A stretch of DNA of 64,000 nt from Galaxea fascicularis (GCA_948470475.1 OX419336.1:5330984-5394983); one strand, 5' to 3'. Positions 51,471-61,213 are shown, numbered from the stretch's first letter. Program-made: numbers and translations. The notes: generated by a model from the letters alone, not told the origin.

Positions 51471-52980
51471 GAAAATAAATAATTATGTGAACAAACAGGC
51501 GATTGAGGGTTTGAGGACCAAAAGTTACTTACTCCAGCCAGCGCCTCTGAGGACGTAATGGTGGTGACCAATTTCTAAATCAGTAGAGAGTGAACAATGT
51601 AGGTGCTGAGGAGTTATAACTATAACAAAATTCTCGCATCTGATTGGCCATCACCAGCTATGATTTTTGCCCAAATTAGACAATGTTATTGGACTGTACG
51701 CGCCATAGAGCACGCTGGAAGAGCACAGTTGCACTTTCATATTTTCGTTACTACGCATCTTAGGGTGAAAACTATTTTTTTCCTGAAAAATTTTTCGTTT
51801 ATTTCTTTCTCGAATTTTGTTATAGATACGATTAATTGGTAACAGGACTTTGTGTCGTCTAATTCGCTACGCGGTCGTCCGATTTTGTTGATCACTCGTA
51901 TGATTACAGACCGAATTGAACTCCACTCAGTACTATTACCATCACTTAGAACATGAAAATACAGGTGCGAGGAAGAAATGTGCATAAGATCGATTTGAAA
52001 ACTTGTTTCAACTACACTGAGCCTAAAGAGTTCAGCCAGCACTTCCAGAAAAGCTATGGCTGCTATTTTAACGTTTGTACAGTCTGAAGTCTCACTTGAA
52101 GGAAGTTTGCAATAAGAAAAGAGGGAAATTTTTTTTAAAGGCAACTAAATTTCACGAGCTAACGAGGAATGTTTAGTGTTATCCTGTTAGACAGGAAGCG
52201 TTGCGTGGGGACGCACTAGTTCCTGAGGAACTACAAAAGTAACGGCCTTACACAAAGCAAATCGACATTAAAAAAATAACATATAAAGCTTCGTTTAAGT
52301 CGAAATAATTGAAATTTTTCAAACAGGAGGCAGAAAGAATAAAATTAAAACCCTTTCTATTGTGTCTCTGTTGGCGGCAAAATTTATTTTTCGTTGGTTA
52401 AATTTACTTCACGCGAAGCTCGCTGAAGAACAAAAGCTGCACCGGCCAAGTAGCACAAAATGACCAGCCAATCTCAACTAAATCACAAGCCTTTGTAAAC
52501 CATTTGCTCCAAACAGTCATCCTTCCCAGTTTTCAAGTTGGTTCCTCTCGAAACTCTAGGGGAATTTTGAAAATTAAGATTCAAATAATTGGTCTGTTGA
52601 ACAGTATAAGTTTGCGGAATCAATATCTTCCAAAGTGGTTCAATTAATTGCTCACATAAACTCAACACGCCGACAACTGAATGATGTTAATAATTAAAAA
52701 AAAAAGCTTTTGCGGAATATGTTAGACGCGTTCTTGATGTTTAGTTTCGCCTGATTAAATCTGCCCCACCTAAAGATCATAATATCACAACTCAGTTAAC
52801 CCTGAAAAATACTTGCTACAACCAACAATTGCTTAACTTTAATTTGAATTTCCCACACACGTTGTTAAAACATTCACTTGACGTCGAGAGGTTGTTGGAA
52901 GCCTTTAGTTTTTATGTCAGCCACTGTCGCAAAGCAAGAAGAGTGTTGAAAATCGAGACTTGAACTACAAACGAAGAGTA
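51471..52980. other. Intergenic between the two GPCR paralogues
   Basis: The first 50 bp are homologous to the 3' flank of the second GPCR. The only long frame is 135 codons on the - strand (51737-52144). It has no recognised domain, and its DNA (GACTTTGTGTCGTC, ACTCGTATGATTACAGACCG) looks to me like dispersed coral repeat sequence, so I do not call a gene. From 52150 to 52980 nothing is recognised. Confidence 0.4.
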
Positions 52981-52985
52981 ATCGT

Positions 52986-52995
52986 CCTTTTTCAG
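52986..52995 (+). promoter_or_regulatory. Probable 3' splice acceptor in the 5' UTR (second GPCR)
   Basis: CCTTTTTCAG lies 41 nt upstream of the ATG and matches the site upstream of the paralogue in sequence and spacing. It would end a 5'-UTR intron; unconfirmed. Confidence 0.4.
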
Positions 52996-53035
52996 TCCTC
53001 AGAATTACTTGAACCAGCTGTGATCCGAGAAAGCA

Positions 53036-53968
53036 ATGTCTTTGAATTTTTCCCAATCGTCGGACAGCTCCGCGTGTTTCTTCGCATTACCAGATGTCAG
53101 TAAAAAAGACTCATTTCTTTATCAAAGCACTCTTGCGACCTGCATCGTAACCCTACTTTTTTCACCGATAACAATAGCAGCAAATGGGCTCATTTTAACA
53201 GCAATCTGGAAAAACCCTTCTCTCCGGTCTCCGTCTTATGTTCTTCTAGCTGGATTGGCTTTAACTGACCTTTTCACAGGCCTGATAGTCGAACCTTTTT
53301 TTGCAGCTCGCAGAATCAGTGACGAAGTCGTAAACCGAAAGAAAAACTTTATTGCTGGCATTATTTCGGATGGCTTTGCATATTTTTCTACCGCCTTAAC
53401 AGTTTTCGTCATGACGCTGATGGCCGTTGAAAAATGGTTATACATGAGCAGAAGATCACTTCTAACAGTGCGTCGTGTAAGTGCGATTTACTCCACGTAT
53501 TCACTTGTTTCAATCGCCCCGATTGTTGGGAGCATGTACCTTAGATTACATGGTACAAAGGTCTTAAGCTTAGTTGCAGTCTCGTTCTTTTCGCTGGGAG
53601 CATTTTGTGTTGGTCTCACGGCGTTTGCTTATTTCAAAGTTTTTCAAATTATCCGGCGCCATCAGAACCAAGTGCAAACACTCCAAAACACCATCGACAT
53701 GAAAAAGTACAGGAAGTCATTTTTGACAATTGTCTACATTTTTTCAGTTTTTGCATTAAGTTACAGTCCTTATCTTTGTATCATAGTGATATTTCCCGCT
53801 ATTCGAAATTGCGGAGAATCATATTTCGCCACTATGAATTTCTGCATAATCGTGGTGTTCCTTTCCTCGCTTTTAAATCCGTTGCTGTACTATTGGAGAA
53901 TAAAGGAAATCCAAGATGGTGTAATGAGAATCGTGAGAAAAGTGCTCTGTAAACTAAACAACGACTGA
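53036..53968 (+). CDS. Intact class A (rhodopsin-like) GPCR, 310 aa
   Basis: This is an uninterrupted single-exon plasma-membrane receptor. A short N-terminus has an N-glycosylation site (NFS, residues 4-6). Seven hydrophobic segments lie at roughly 30-57, 66-90, 106-134, 146-166, 176-202, 228-254 and 264-287. Class A landmarks are N50 in AANGLI (TM1), D78 in LALTD (TM2), E-K-W at 132-134 in place of DRY, P245 in LSYSPY (TM6) and NPLLY at 281-285 (TM7). C305 could be palmitoylated. There is no cysteine at the top of TM3, the second extracellular loop is very short, and TM5 lacks its usual proline. Those traits are typical of the melanocortin/cannabinoid/lysophospholipid group, so I infer affinity to that branch. 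Ligand and G protein cannot be read from sequence. A sister copy lies 1.9 kb upstream on the same strand, so this is a tandem duplication. Confidence 0.93.
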   Translation: MSLNFSQSSDSSACFFALPDVSKKDSFLYQSTLATCIVTLLFSPITIAANGLILTAIWKNPSLRSPSYVLLAGLALTDLFTGLIVEPFFAARRISDEVVNRKKNFIAGIISDGFAYFSTALTVFVMTLMAVEKWLYMSRRSLLTVRRVSAIYSTYSLVSIAPIVGSMYLRLHGTKVLSLVAVSFFSLGAFCVGLTAFAYFKVFQIIRRHQNQVQTLQNTIDMKKYRKSFLTIVYIFSVFALSYSPYLCIIVIFPAIRNCGESYFATMNFCIIVVFLSSLLNPLLYYWRIKEIQDGVMRIVRKVLCKLNND

Positions 53969-54170
53969 AGAATCGTAGGGATTGTATGAAAATATGCAAA
54001 AACGGGCGACTGGAGCTTTGAGGAGCACGATCTTAACAATTACTGTTAGTATAGGAATGACGTTCTTTTCAGTGCTTATTTAGCCAAGGCTGAATGTTTG
54101 TATCGTCCTCATTGAGTTAAGTGAAACGTTAGCCAGGGAATTTCAACAGTAAGTCTAAACGCAGGCCGCC

Positions 54171-54569
54171 CAGGTGTGGTCAGGGTGACATCTAAAGCTT
54201 GTACAAAAAAAATATACTGTTAAAACACAGAATTCCAACGAACCAAGTAGCAGTGGAAATATTTATATTCTAGCCAAATAAAGCCTTCCTTCCTTCATTC
54301 TCTTGTTTCTTGTCACTTTCTCAGCTTTCTGGGACGCCTAAGTGCAAGGCCATCGGTTTTTTAAATCCGAGATGAGTGTCCACTCACCTCGGATTTAAAA
54401 ACACCGATGGCATTACACTTAGACGCCTCGAAAGTGACAAGAAACAAGAAAATAAAGGTAGGAAGGCTGTATTTGGCTAGAGTATGTCCACTGCTACTTT
54501 GTTCGTTGGAATTCTAGGTTTTAAAGGTATATTTTTTGTACACATTTTAGATGTCACACACCATTCCTG
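54171..54569. repeat. 399-bp near-perfect palindrome (foldback)
   Basis: The left arm, 54171-54378, and right arm, 54381-54569, are inverted copies separated by only 2 bp (GATGAGTG TC CACTCACC). Paired landmarks include TTTAAATCCGAG/CTCGGATTTAAA, GGCCATCGGT/ACCGATGGC, TTGTTTCTTGTCACTTTC/GAAAGTGACAAGAAACAA, AATTCCAACGAAC/GTTCGTTGGAATT and GTGACATCTAAA/TTTAGATGTCAC. The arms have diverged by substitutions and small indels, so this is an old structure and not a read artefact. The left arm has an AATAAA at 54277-54282 that could serve as poly(A) signal for the GPCR ending at 53968. Confidence 0.88.
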
Positions 54570-54599
54570 TGTTGCCCGTGGTCTAAACTTCACTGTTCC

Positions 54600-54770
54600 A
54601 AGTGTACCTTTTGACTTATTTATCACTATGATCAAGTTTAGTTTAGGAATTTACTGTTAATTGTTGATTCATATTGTAGATCTAAAACTGAGCAATTTTT
54701 GTAAAGCGTTATTGAACCCTTGGAAAATAGCGCTATAGAAAATTCTATTTCTTCTTATTATTTATTAAAT
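54600..54770 (+). mobile_element. Probable SINE/LINE 3' tail
   Basis: TTTGTAAAGCG, CCCTTGGAAAATAGCGCTATAG and AAATTCTATTTCTTCTTATT in this order resemble the 3' terminus shared by many animal L2/CR1-type LINEs and their SINEs, ending in an ATT-rich microsatellite. The 5' side is not delimited. Confidence 0.45.
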
Positions 54771-56202
54771 AAACGAGGGCAAGGAATACACTGATTTTAA
54801 TGTTTTAACTGAACAGAATTTATCATGTTCGTAGACTATCGTGATCAGAGTTACCAAATCAGAAAAGTCGCTTCCCATGGAGTTCTCTTAAAACGTTAAA
54901 AGGCCCACATTACACTGAATTCCCATGAAAATTACTTTGAACACATACATTCGGGTGTAGTGATGCTGCAAGTTTGCAGCCCAAATAAGAATTGTGCGGT
55001 TACTACTTAGCTTCACTGTTGTAAGAATGAATGTTTTATTACTTCCTATATAAACAAGTCAAAAGTTCGCAACTACCAGAAAGCCCCAGAATTCAAGATA
55101 TTTAAAGGCCCAGTGATAGTATAATCTTTTATGATACAGTGTGATGTTTGATGATTCAACTCAGTGATTTAATAAACACACAATTCAACACAATTCAAGG
55201 AAGGTACGTTAGTACAATCGAAACCACCAGGTTGCCGACTAGTGTTTGCAAGAAACTGAGATTTCGAAACTTTTCATACTCTATTGGTAGAGGCACTGTA
55301 ATTATAAAATGATTACAACGTGAAAAAAAAAAAAACCTTAAATACTGACCATGCTACACGGAGTCATAAATTTAAAAATAACTCTCCCCCTTCAGAGAAA
55401 AACAAACTGAAAAGAAGCGGAAGGGGTCACTAGGCGCACGATTTGTGTTCAATACAACAATCAGGCTATGGCGTGGGTACGAACAAGAAGTAAACAGCAA
55501 CTTCACTAAAAGAAAATACCTTTCGCTGTTTTCACCGTTGAGAAGGCTAAACAGTCTTTCGGTCCATGCTATTCACCATAGCTCAACAGTGCTTCTTTGC
55601 AAAACCCCGCCGTACAAACAGCTCAGTATCCTTTCGGGGCACTCTTGAAGTGTCTGTACTTTTCCCCGATCGACGACAAAGTCCGCCAACGCATTAATTT
55701 TTGAAGATTGAAGGAACACCTGCGACACCTGGAATCGTGTATTCCTCGTTTACATCATTTCATTTACTTTCACCATACTGAATTAATTATATTCATAGAA
55801 GCCTGCCATTTGGATTATAATACAACATCGGCTACTTTCAATATTATTTTTTTTGTAAAAAGCGCGCTTTTTATTTTCCAAACGGCTTTTTATCATCCTT
55901 TTAGACATAAAGTTCTTATTCTCAAATTATGTTATCAAATGCTGCTATCTAATTATTATTATTTCTGTTACTTCAAAGAACGTAACGACATCTCCGGTAG
56001 ACTGTCTCAAAGTGGCACCTCATCAAATATCGTCGCTTTCCTCTCTCCCCAGTCCCCCCTCCCTCCCCATTTTGGGCTCGTTACGCAGGCTTCCCCTCAC
56101 GTGTCATCTCCTGGATTGCTGACTGGTGCAAACTGTAACAGCCTGAATTTTACCTGTTACCTCGGTCGCCGCCTCCCTAAAGACGACCGAGACTCAGATA
56201 TC
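54771..56202. other. Intergenic, no gene recognised
   Basis: There is an A13 tract near 55324 and a pyrimidine-rich stretch (CCCCAGTCCCCCCTCCC) near 56049. A 225-codon frame beginning at TTG 55708 has no domain and runs into the inverted repeat of the next element, so it is not called. Confidence 0.45.
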
Positions 56203-57045
56203 TTAAAGACCCATGCCGGACCAATATGCTTTGCGCGCGTCAAGTCAAGTCGCCATATTTTTTGTGAGTCGAAAAGTCAAGTGAAGACCGTTGAATCCAC
56301 AGCAATCCGCTTCCATCCGGCGTTTATGGAGCTTGATTTTACGTTTCGTTGCCCAAAGGATTTCATTATTTCACTTGTGTGTTGATTTTGATGATTTTTT
56401 TGGAATTGCAATATCTGTAGAGTGAATATGATGAACTCCTAGAAAGCTCTGATCGTTTGGCATTTTGATGGCCGTACCTTCGCGTAAGTGGAGGCCACGT
56501 TTATCTGGTTGTGCCCGTTATATCATGGTACGATCATCTGTGTTTGAACTATGGCATGAGAGGAAAATTACTCTTGGGTTCTCGGAGGCAACGAACTGCC
56601 TTTGCTGAGTATCTACTACATCAAACAGACCACAGAGCATCAAGTTTAGGACCTAGAATTCGATGGTTTGTTTATTTCTTATAGCTTTGTTACAATGCTT
56701 ATGTATCACAGCTTTGTTCATTTTAACAGCCCGTGTGAACGAGATGGAAGGTAGGGAACATTTGGAGTTACCGAAAATTTTTCTCAAACCTTTTCAATCT
56801 CGACGGCATCGTCTTCCTCCTTCTCGTTATCCGCTACTACTGAGCCATCTTTCGCCTAAATTTCTCTCCTCCAGAGAGTTTTCCAATAAAGACAATGATG
56901 AACTCATATTGTGCTCTGATCAACCGACAAGCACGCGAAATATTCAAACTTCGGCGACTGCATCACACAATGGCGCCTCCTCCTTGTGTTTGTCAAAACA
57001 ATAATAGACGCGCGCAAAGCATATTGGTCCGGCATGGGTCTTTAA
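56203..57045. mobile_element. 835-bp TTAA-flanked TIR element
   Basis: Perfect 35-bp inverted repeats (left 56207-56241 beginning AGACCCATGCCGGACC, right 57007-57041) are flanked by TTAA on both sides (56203-56206 and 57042-57045). A TTAA target duplication is the hallmark of piggyBac and Kolobok elements, and the terminal AGACCC does not fit the usual CCC start of piggyBac. The interior has no transposase. A 113-codon + strand frame at 56663-57004, with a hydrophobic start (MVCLFLIALLQCLCI), ends 3 bp before the right repeat and has no known domain. Identical arms suggest recent mobility. Confidence 0.82.
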
Positions 57046-57426
57046 ACTTCAGGCGCGGCTGTTGTATACCGTGAGAATGTTGTTGTATAAGGAAGGCATA
57101 AATCTATTCACCTTACGAGAATAAGAGATCGCAGATTTTCAAAACATACTCGCAAGAGTAAACGTGGAATGCCACTTGCATGGTGCACGAAAAAAAAGAA
57201 AAAAGAAAAAGAAAACAAAGCAGATAAAGAAAATTACTTGCAGATATGAGGGAAAGGAAGTGAAAAGAGCCCGCTCTGATATCAGGGAAAGCTACAAAAT
57301 CTGCTTCCCTACAGCTCTGAAAGTTCCCATCTTACGTAGAGTTGTGAGCAGCTTATGACATTTTCCAGTTTCGAAGACCCTGTTTGAATTCAGCTGAATA
57401 AATGCCGTATAGAATGGGGTTAACGA

Positions 57427-57523
57427 TAGCCTGCGAGGGCAGACGTATTTCCGGTTGTCGCTTCTCTCCGCCCGAAAAGTAACGTCTGCGAAAACGAGTC
57501 CACAAACGATTTCCATGACGTCA
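57427..57523 (+). repeat. Left 97-bp terminal inverted repeat of the RecQ-bearing element
   Basis: It pairs with 59342-59438. Its last 8 bp, TGACGTCA, match a CRE-type palindrome. Homology to the right arm stops immediately after it. Confidence 0.92.
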
Positions 57524-57983
57524 ATCCCTTTGTTGTCTGGTTGACCAATTATGTGACGTTTTAGAATAGATCAGATTCCCGCACGCGTGGAAAGCGTGAA
57601 TGTTAGCTTTGGCATCGAGTAAAGCGATGGAAAGTGAAGGCTGTAACTCCAGAAATTGTCGAATTCCGAAAAGTTTTGCTTTTCGCTTCCGAAATCTAAG
57701 CTAAAAGTATTGGGGAAAAGTGCACTGGATATTCCCTCTTAAATCCTCAAGGCGACGAAGGAAGATAAAAGTTTACGTCGAGAGGAAAGGTTTTACATCT
57801 TTTGAAATACAGAAAGATTATCAATCTGATGAAATCAATCGGTCCGCGTCAAAAGACTAGCTGAAGAACCAGGAAGATTGCCAGAGGCTAAAAAGAGCCT
57901 AAAGTTTGGAGACACGTCCAGTGCTTCATGTGAAAATGCACAGCATCCGCAAGTCCAAGATGTCAGTCCTGCTACACTGACTG

Positions 57984-58131
57984 GATATATCAGACACTCG
58001 AAACAGTGTTTCATCGGCCATCCAAACACCTCGAATTCCGTAAAAAATACTCCGCTGCGCGTCGTATTTTCAACTCTCTTCTCGGTGTTTGGATATCCCG
58101 ATGAAACAATGTCTCGAGTGTTTGATATATC
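57984..58131. mobile_element. 148-bp foldback MITE nested in the RecQ-bearing element
   Basis: GATATATCAGACACTCGAAA and TGTTTCATCGG..CATCCAAACACCTCG on the left mirror CGGTGTTTGGATATCCCGATG and CGAGTGTTTGATATATC on the right. The arms are about 50 bp with a roughly 50-bp loop. The frame of about 94 codons crossing it is an artefact of the hairpin. No clear TSD was found. Confidence 0.75.
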
Positions 58132-58747
58132 TTCTCAATTGAAACAAAAACTGAGGAATTAACGGAGAAGTAAAATTGTCAAAATCCAAACCCCCTTCAC
58201 GGTTGTGATTTCCTTTGTTTTGACTTGACGAATTATTCATGGTTTGAGAAATTTCTGTGACTTATCCCTGTGGTAACACATTTCGTAAGGAACTGACAAA
58301 CGATCTTTCAATCATTGATAAAGCAATCGTGCATGGACTAAAGAAAGGATAAAGAGGCGAATAGTCGTAAAAGAAACACAACATTTTGCTACAAAAACAA
58401 ATAGCCGGGCCCGGTAATGTAAACACTGCAAGATAAAGATTACCCTGGGTGCCAGAGGTTATCCAGGGTAGATAAAGATTATTACGCGGCTTAAATTCCT
58501 ATCCTTTCAAAGATAACAAGACAGAGGCTGTACTGTCACCGAACGCACTGAAAGGAGCCAAACCAAAGCTAGACAAATGCTTCAGATGGCATATAAAGGA
58601 CCACAATCGCTAAACAGAAACAACAAGGGTCAAAGCAAACTGGCGATAAATGCAGAATTTAAACCCAGAAATGACCTTTGGTCTCAAAATTCATAGCATG
58701 AGACACTTAAGCAAATGGCTGTTTCACTGAATCACTGTCATCATATG

Positions 58748-59248
58748 CTATCCTCTAAACCACCGTCTTGCCCCGCTGAAAACAAAGAAGCTAAATCGGT
58801 CAATAGAACCGAGATAGAAGCGGCAAACACGCGAACAGGAGTCGTGTAGGCCTTCCAACCCCATGTTACGTGGCGATCTATAAACAATGGAATATTCTCC
58901 ATTTTCCACTGCTTTCCTCTGCGAATCTGTACTTATATCGCTCAGACAAATAGCACTTATTCCAAGTGAGGTTAGCCGACTCACTTCATCTTTCATTAGG
59001 CTAACTAAGGTGAAACGACAACCACTACGTTCCTTTCACGTTGAGGTTGCAGTGAAGAACACTTCGGGTAATCCCTGAAATATCATGGACTTTCCAAACC
59101 CGGTGGGTAAGTTCACGAATACATCCTTTTTATCTAGGACAATGGATCTTAAAGCCTCTCCTTATTGCCAATTAAGCCTCTGAAATCCAAATCTCTCGAA
59201 AACTTTTCTAAACGTCGACTGCAAGTAAAACTCGACATCTTCCGCCAT
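58748..59248 (-). pseudogene. RecQ-family DNA helicase, N-terminal remnant inside a transposon
   Basis: From ATG 59248 the - strand encodes a lead of about 24 residues (MAEDVEFYLQSTF...), a stop in place of Q/K after RLNWQ (59162-59164), then GEALRSIVLDKKDVFVNLPT and GFGKSMIFQGLP. The latter is RecQ motif 0/Walker A: the Q-motif glutamine region, then PTGFGKS with the P-loop lysine. Further on come a TGA, a VVVVSP stretch that is out of frame by one base, SLMKDEVSRLTSLGI (motif Ia region) and NGEYSIVYRSP (equivalent to the GEYxxxYxSPE segment before motif II). The DEAH box and all later motifs are absent. Nonsense and frameshift changes show it is dead. RecQ enzymes are ATP-dependent 3'-5' DNA helicases. 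The identification rests on motif order and not on a database search. Confidence 0.78.
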
Positions 59249-59341
59249 TTTCTTTTACACGCGTACTCGTATGCTTCACGCACAACACGCGTGTTTAGTT
59301 CTGGATTTTTATGAACTCGGTTGTGATTCGTCCCAACAAAA

Positions 59342-59438
59342 TGACGTCATGGAAATCGTTTGTGGAGTCGTTTTCGCAGACGTTACTTTTCGGGCGGAGA
59401 GAAGCGACAACTGGAAATACGTCTGCCCTCGCAGGCTA
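59342..59438 (-). repeat. Right 97-bp terminal inverted repeat of the RecQ-bearing element
   Basis: It is the inverted copy of 57427-57523 with two mismatches. The helicase remnant starts about 90 bp inside it, so this side was presumably the promoter-proximal end. Confidence 0.92.
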
Positions 59439-60369
59439 GGTTAACGAGAGAGGTGGACAAATGAAGCACTACACCAAAATAATCAAGGATCAAAACACGA
59501 GAATTGAAAGAATACAGCAAGGAATTGACTTGGGGTATACCCAGGCACACCACGAAACCAAGAACCATTAGCACTAGCATTCGAAGCGCCTTCCCCTTTG
59601 ATTTCAACGCGGCCTGATTTGTCCTTCCTTGCCGACTTTTCCTCCGAAGATAAATAGCGATTTTCGAGTGAGCTAGCGTTATTACCAGAAGTGGTATGAC
59701 AAATCCCAGAACAAAACGACAAATTGCCAGCCACTGTTGAGAAATACCTCGACTAGGATAACAATATTGCCAAAGGAAGGTCGTGTTCATTCCCTCCAAT
59801 GGAATAGTGAAATGCAGTTCAGCAACTTCTTCGATGTAAATTTGAGGCGTTGCAGTCACAAAGGAATACCCCCAGATTGCCAAGACATACAGGTAAAATT
59901 TGGGATTGTGACCCACCCTGCTAAAAGGTTTTGTGATTTTCTGGTGCATGTCAACCGCGATCATAACCAAGGATGTGAAAACTGCCGTATGAACCGTGCT
60001 TAAAAGAGTCTTCGAACCCTTGCAGAGCCAAGCCGGCTTGCTTTGAAGGAGGAATAACATGATGATCCACAGAGCTGGAAAAACTACCAGGCGATATAAC
60101 ATGTCGGTGATCGACAAGTGAAACAGCATGAAATTAGAGATGTGCTTTTTGATGCAGCGGCGCTTCGCCATCACGGTACAGACAGTGATGTTTGCCAGAA
60201 GTCCAGCCACGAAAAGAAACAACAGACATCCACATCCGAGAACCAGAAGAGTCCATGTAGGTAGTCAATATCTCAGTCCGTCAATCTGCGCAACAACATC
60301 GGTTACATTCAACGTTTCTCTGAAAATATAAATTCCTCTGTATTGGGACGAAGGTGAGAAGACGGCCAT

Positions 60370-61176
60370 GTTGCCTGAAACAACGAAGAGAGGAAGCCTC
60401 AAACAAAGACAACTCAATCAAAATACAGTTCGCAGTTATTTGCATAACTTTTGAAAAGAAGCCAAAACGTTTGTTGATTTGTTTGTTCCCACTTTGAACA
60501 ATATTTCCCAAAGTAATGGACTTGTTTTGGCCAAACTTTAATTAAGACTTGAACCATTTTGAAGAGTTATGTTATTACGGTCAGATAGCGCTGGCAATTA
60601 AATGTGGAAAGAACATTTTTGCTCCTAAATATGTCCAGGTTTTCAAACCAACTGACATCCTTGTAATAATACACATCGAGACCGCCTGCTTTAAACTAAA
60701 GAAGCGCTTTTGCAAAACGAACCTGTTGAACTTCTTTTTTTAAGATTGCAGTGTTTGCCAGAATTTAAAATTTCAATTACCTGTTCTTATCAATTTTGAC
60801 TTTCATCAAACCGTGGGCTGTACCGGATATTGTGTGATATGATCGAGTGACGTCTTCTGTGTTATTTTCCTTTGCTTTGTTATGTTTTTTTTTTTGGTTT
60901 AATTTTCAAATACATCTACAGCAGCGATGAAAAAAGGAGGTGGGAGGCGTTGCGAATCATTTTGTTGCGTTGTTGTCTTCATCAATAAAAAGGAATAAGT
61001 TTACTTGCAAAAATCAAACTACGACTTTTAAGTAGCTTACTATTTACTTGTCTACCCAACTTTTTACTTCTCAGTTTTCCTTTTTCTGTCTGCAAACAAT
61101 TTATCTTGGCTTTTTATGGTTTTTGTTCATCCTCCTCTCCAAAATATAATGCTTCGTTCCTTACAAGGCATTCGTC
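60370..61176. other. Intergenic upstream of the dead - strand GPCR
   Basis: AT-rich, with a T-run near 60887. No coding frame, promoter element or repeat could be supported. Confidence 0.35.
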
Positions 61177-61213
61177 AAAGGTCTGGTTTCCATATAATCG
61201 CCCCGATCGCCCC

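Larger units (their letters stand above)
57427..59438 (-). mobile_element. 2012-bp DNA transposon with 97-bp TIRs, 9-bp TSD and a RecQ helicase remnant
   Basis: The termini read TAGCCTGCGAGGGCAGACGT at both ends. The inverted repeats (57427-57523 and 59342-59438) match over 97 bp with two mismatches (TIR positions 27 and 72) and end in the palindrome TGACGTCA. GGTTAACGA duplicates the target at 57418-57426 and 59439-59447. Within each TIR, GCAGACGT and ACGTCTGC form a smaller inverted pair. The interior has a decayed RecQ-like reading frame on the - strand next to the right TIR, AT-rich filler and a small foldback element. No DDE transposase is seen. The 9-bp TSD suggests a Mutator-like element, but cargo and ends do not identify a known family for me. 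Confidence 0.93.
57353..60369 (-). pseudogene. Class A GPCR (peptide-receptor-like), killed by a transposon in TM7 and a nonsense codon
   Basis: Read from ATG 60369. A 34-codon N-terminus with an NVT glycosylation site is followed by an in-frame TGA (60265-60267), then TM1 through most of TM7 without further stops (down to 59439). At that point a 2012-bp transposon (57427-59438) is inserted. After it the frame resumes as PILYGIYSAEFKQGLRN and ends at TAA 57353-57355. Without the insert and one TSD copy the gene is 996 bp, exactly 332 codons. Landmarks by residue: N60 (TM1), D89 (TM2), C116 and C203 (the class A disulfide), DMH at 140-142 in place of DRY, P226 (TM5), P279 (TM6) and NPILY at 310-314. 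This is a different subfamily from the two + strand receptors. The subfamily assignment is tentative. Confidence 0.9.

Noticed and set aside
51737..52144. 135-codon - strand frame
   Set aside because: No domain, and the underlying DNA looks like dispersed repeat sequence with symmetric ATCACTCGTATGATTAC-type motifs.
53605..53952. 115-codon frame overlapping the intact GPCR
   Set aside because: Shadow frame of the receptor gene, with no features of its own.
55708..56385. 225-codon + strand frame
   Set aside because: It has no ATG at its start, its composition is low-complexity (F/Y/H-rich then P/S-rich), and it crosses the boundary of the TTAA element into its TIR.
57164..57358. Lysine-rich 64-codon frame
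   Set aside because: It is produced by an A/G-rich simple-sequence tract next to the GPCR tail.
57292..57516. 74-codon - strand frame
   Set aside because: It reads across the transposon TIR into the GPCR tail in a frame different from the receptor's.
57878..58162. 94-codon frame in the transposon interior
   Set aside because: More than half of it is the foldback hairpin at 57984-58131.
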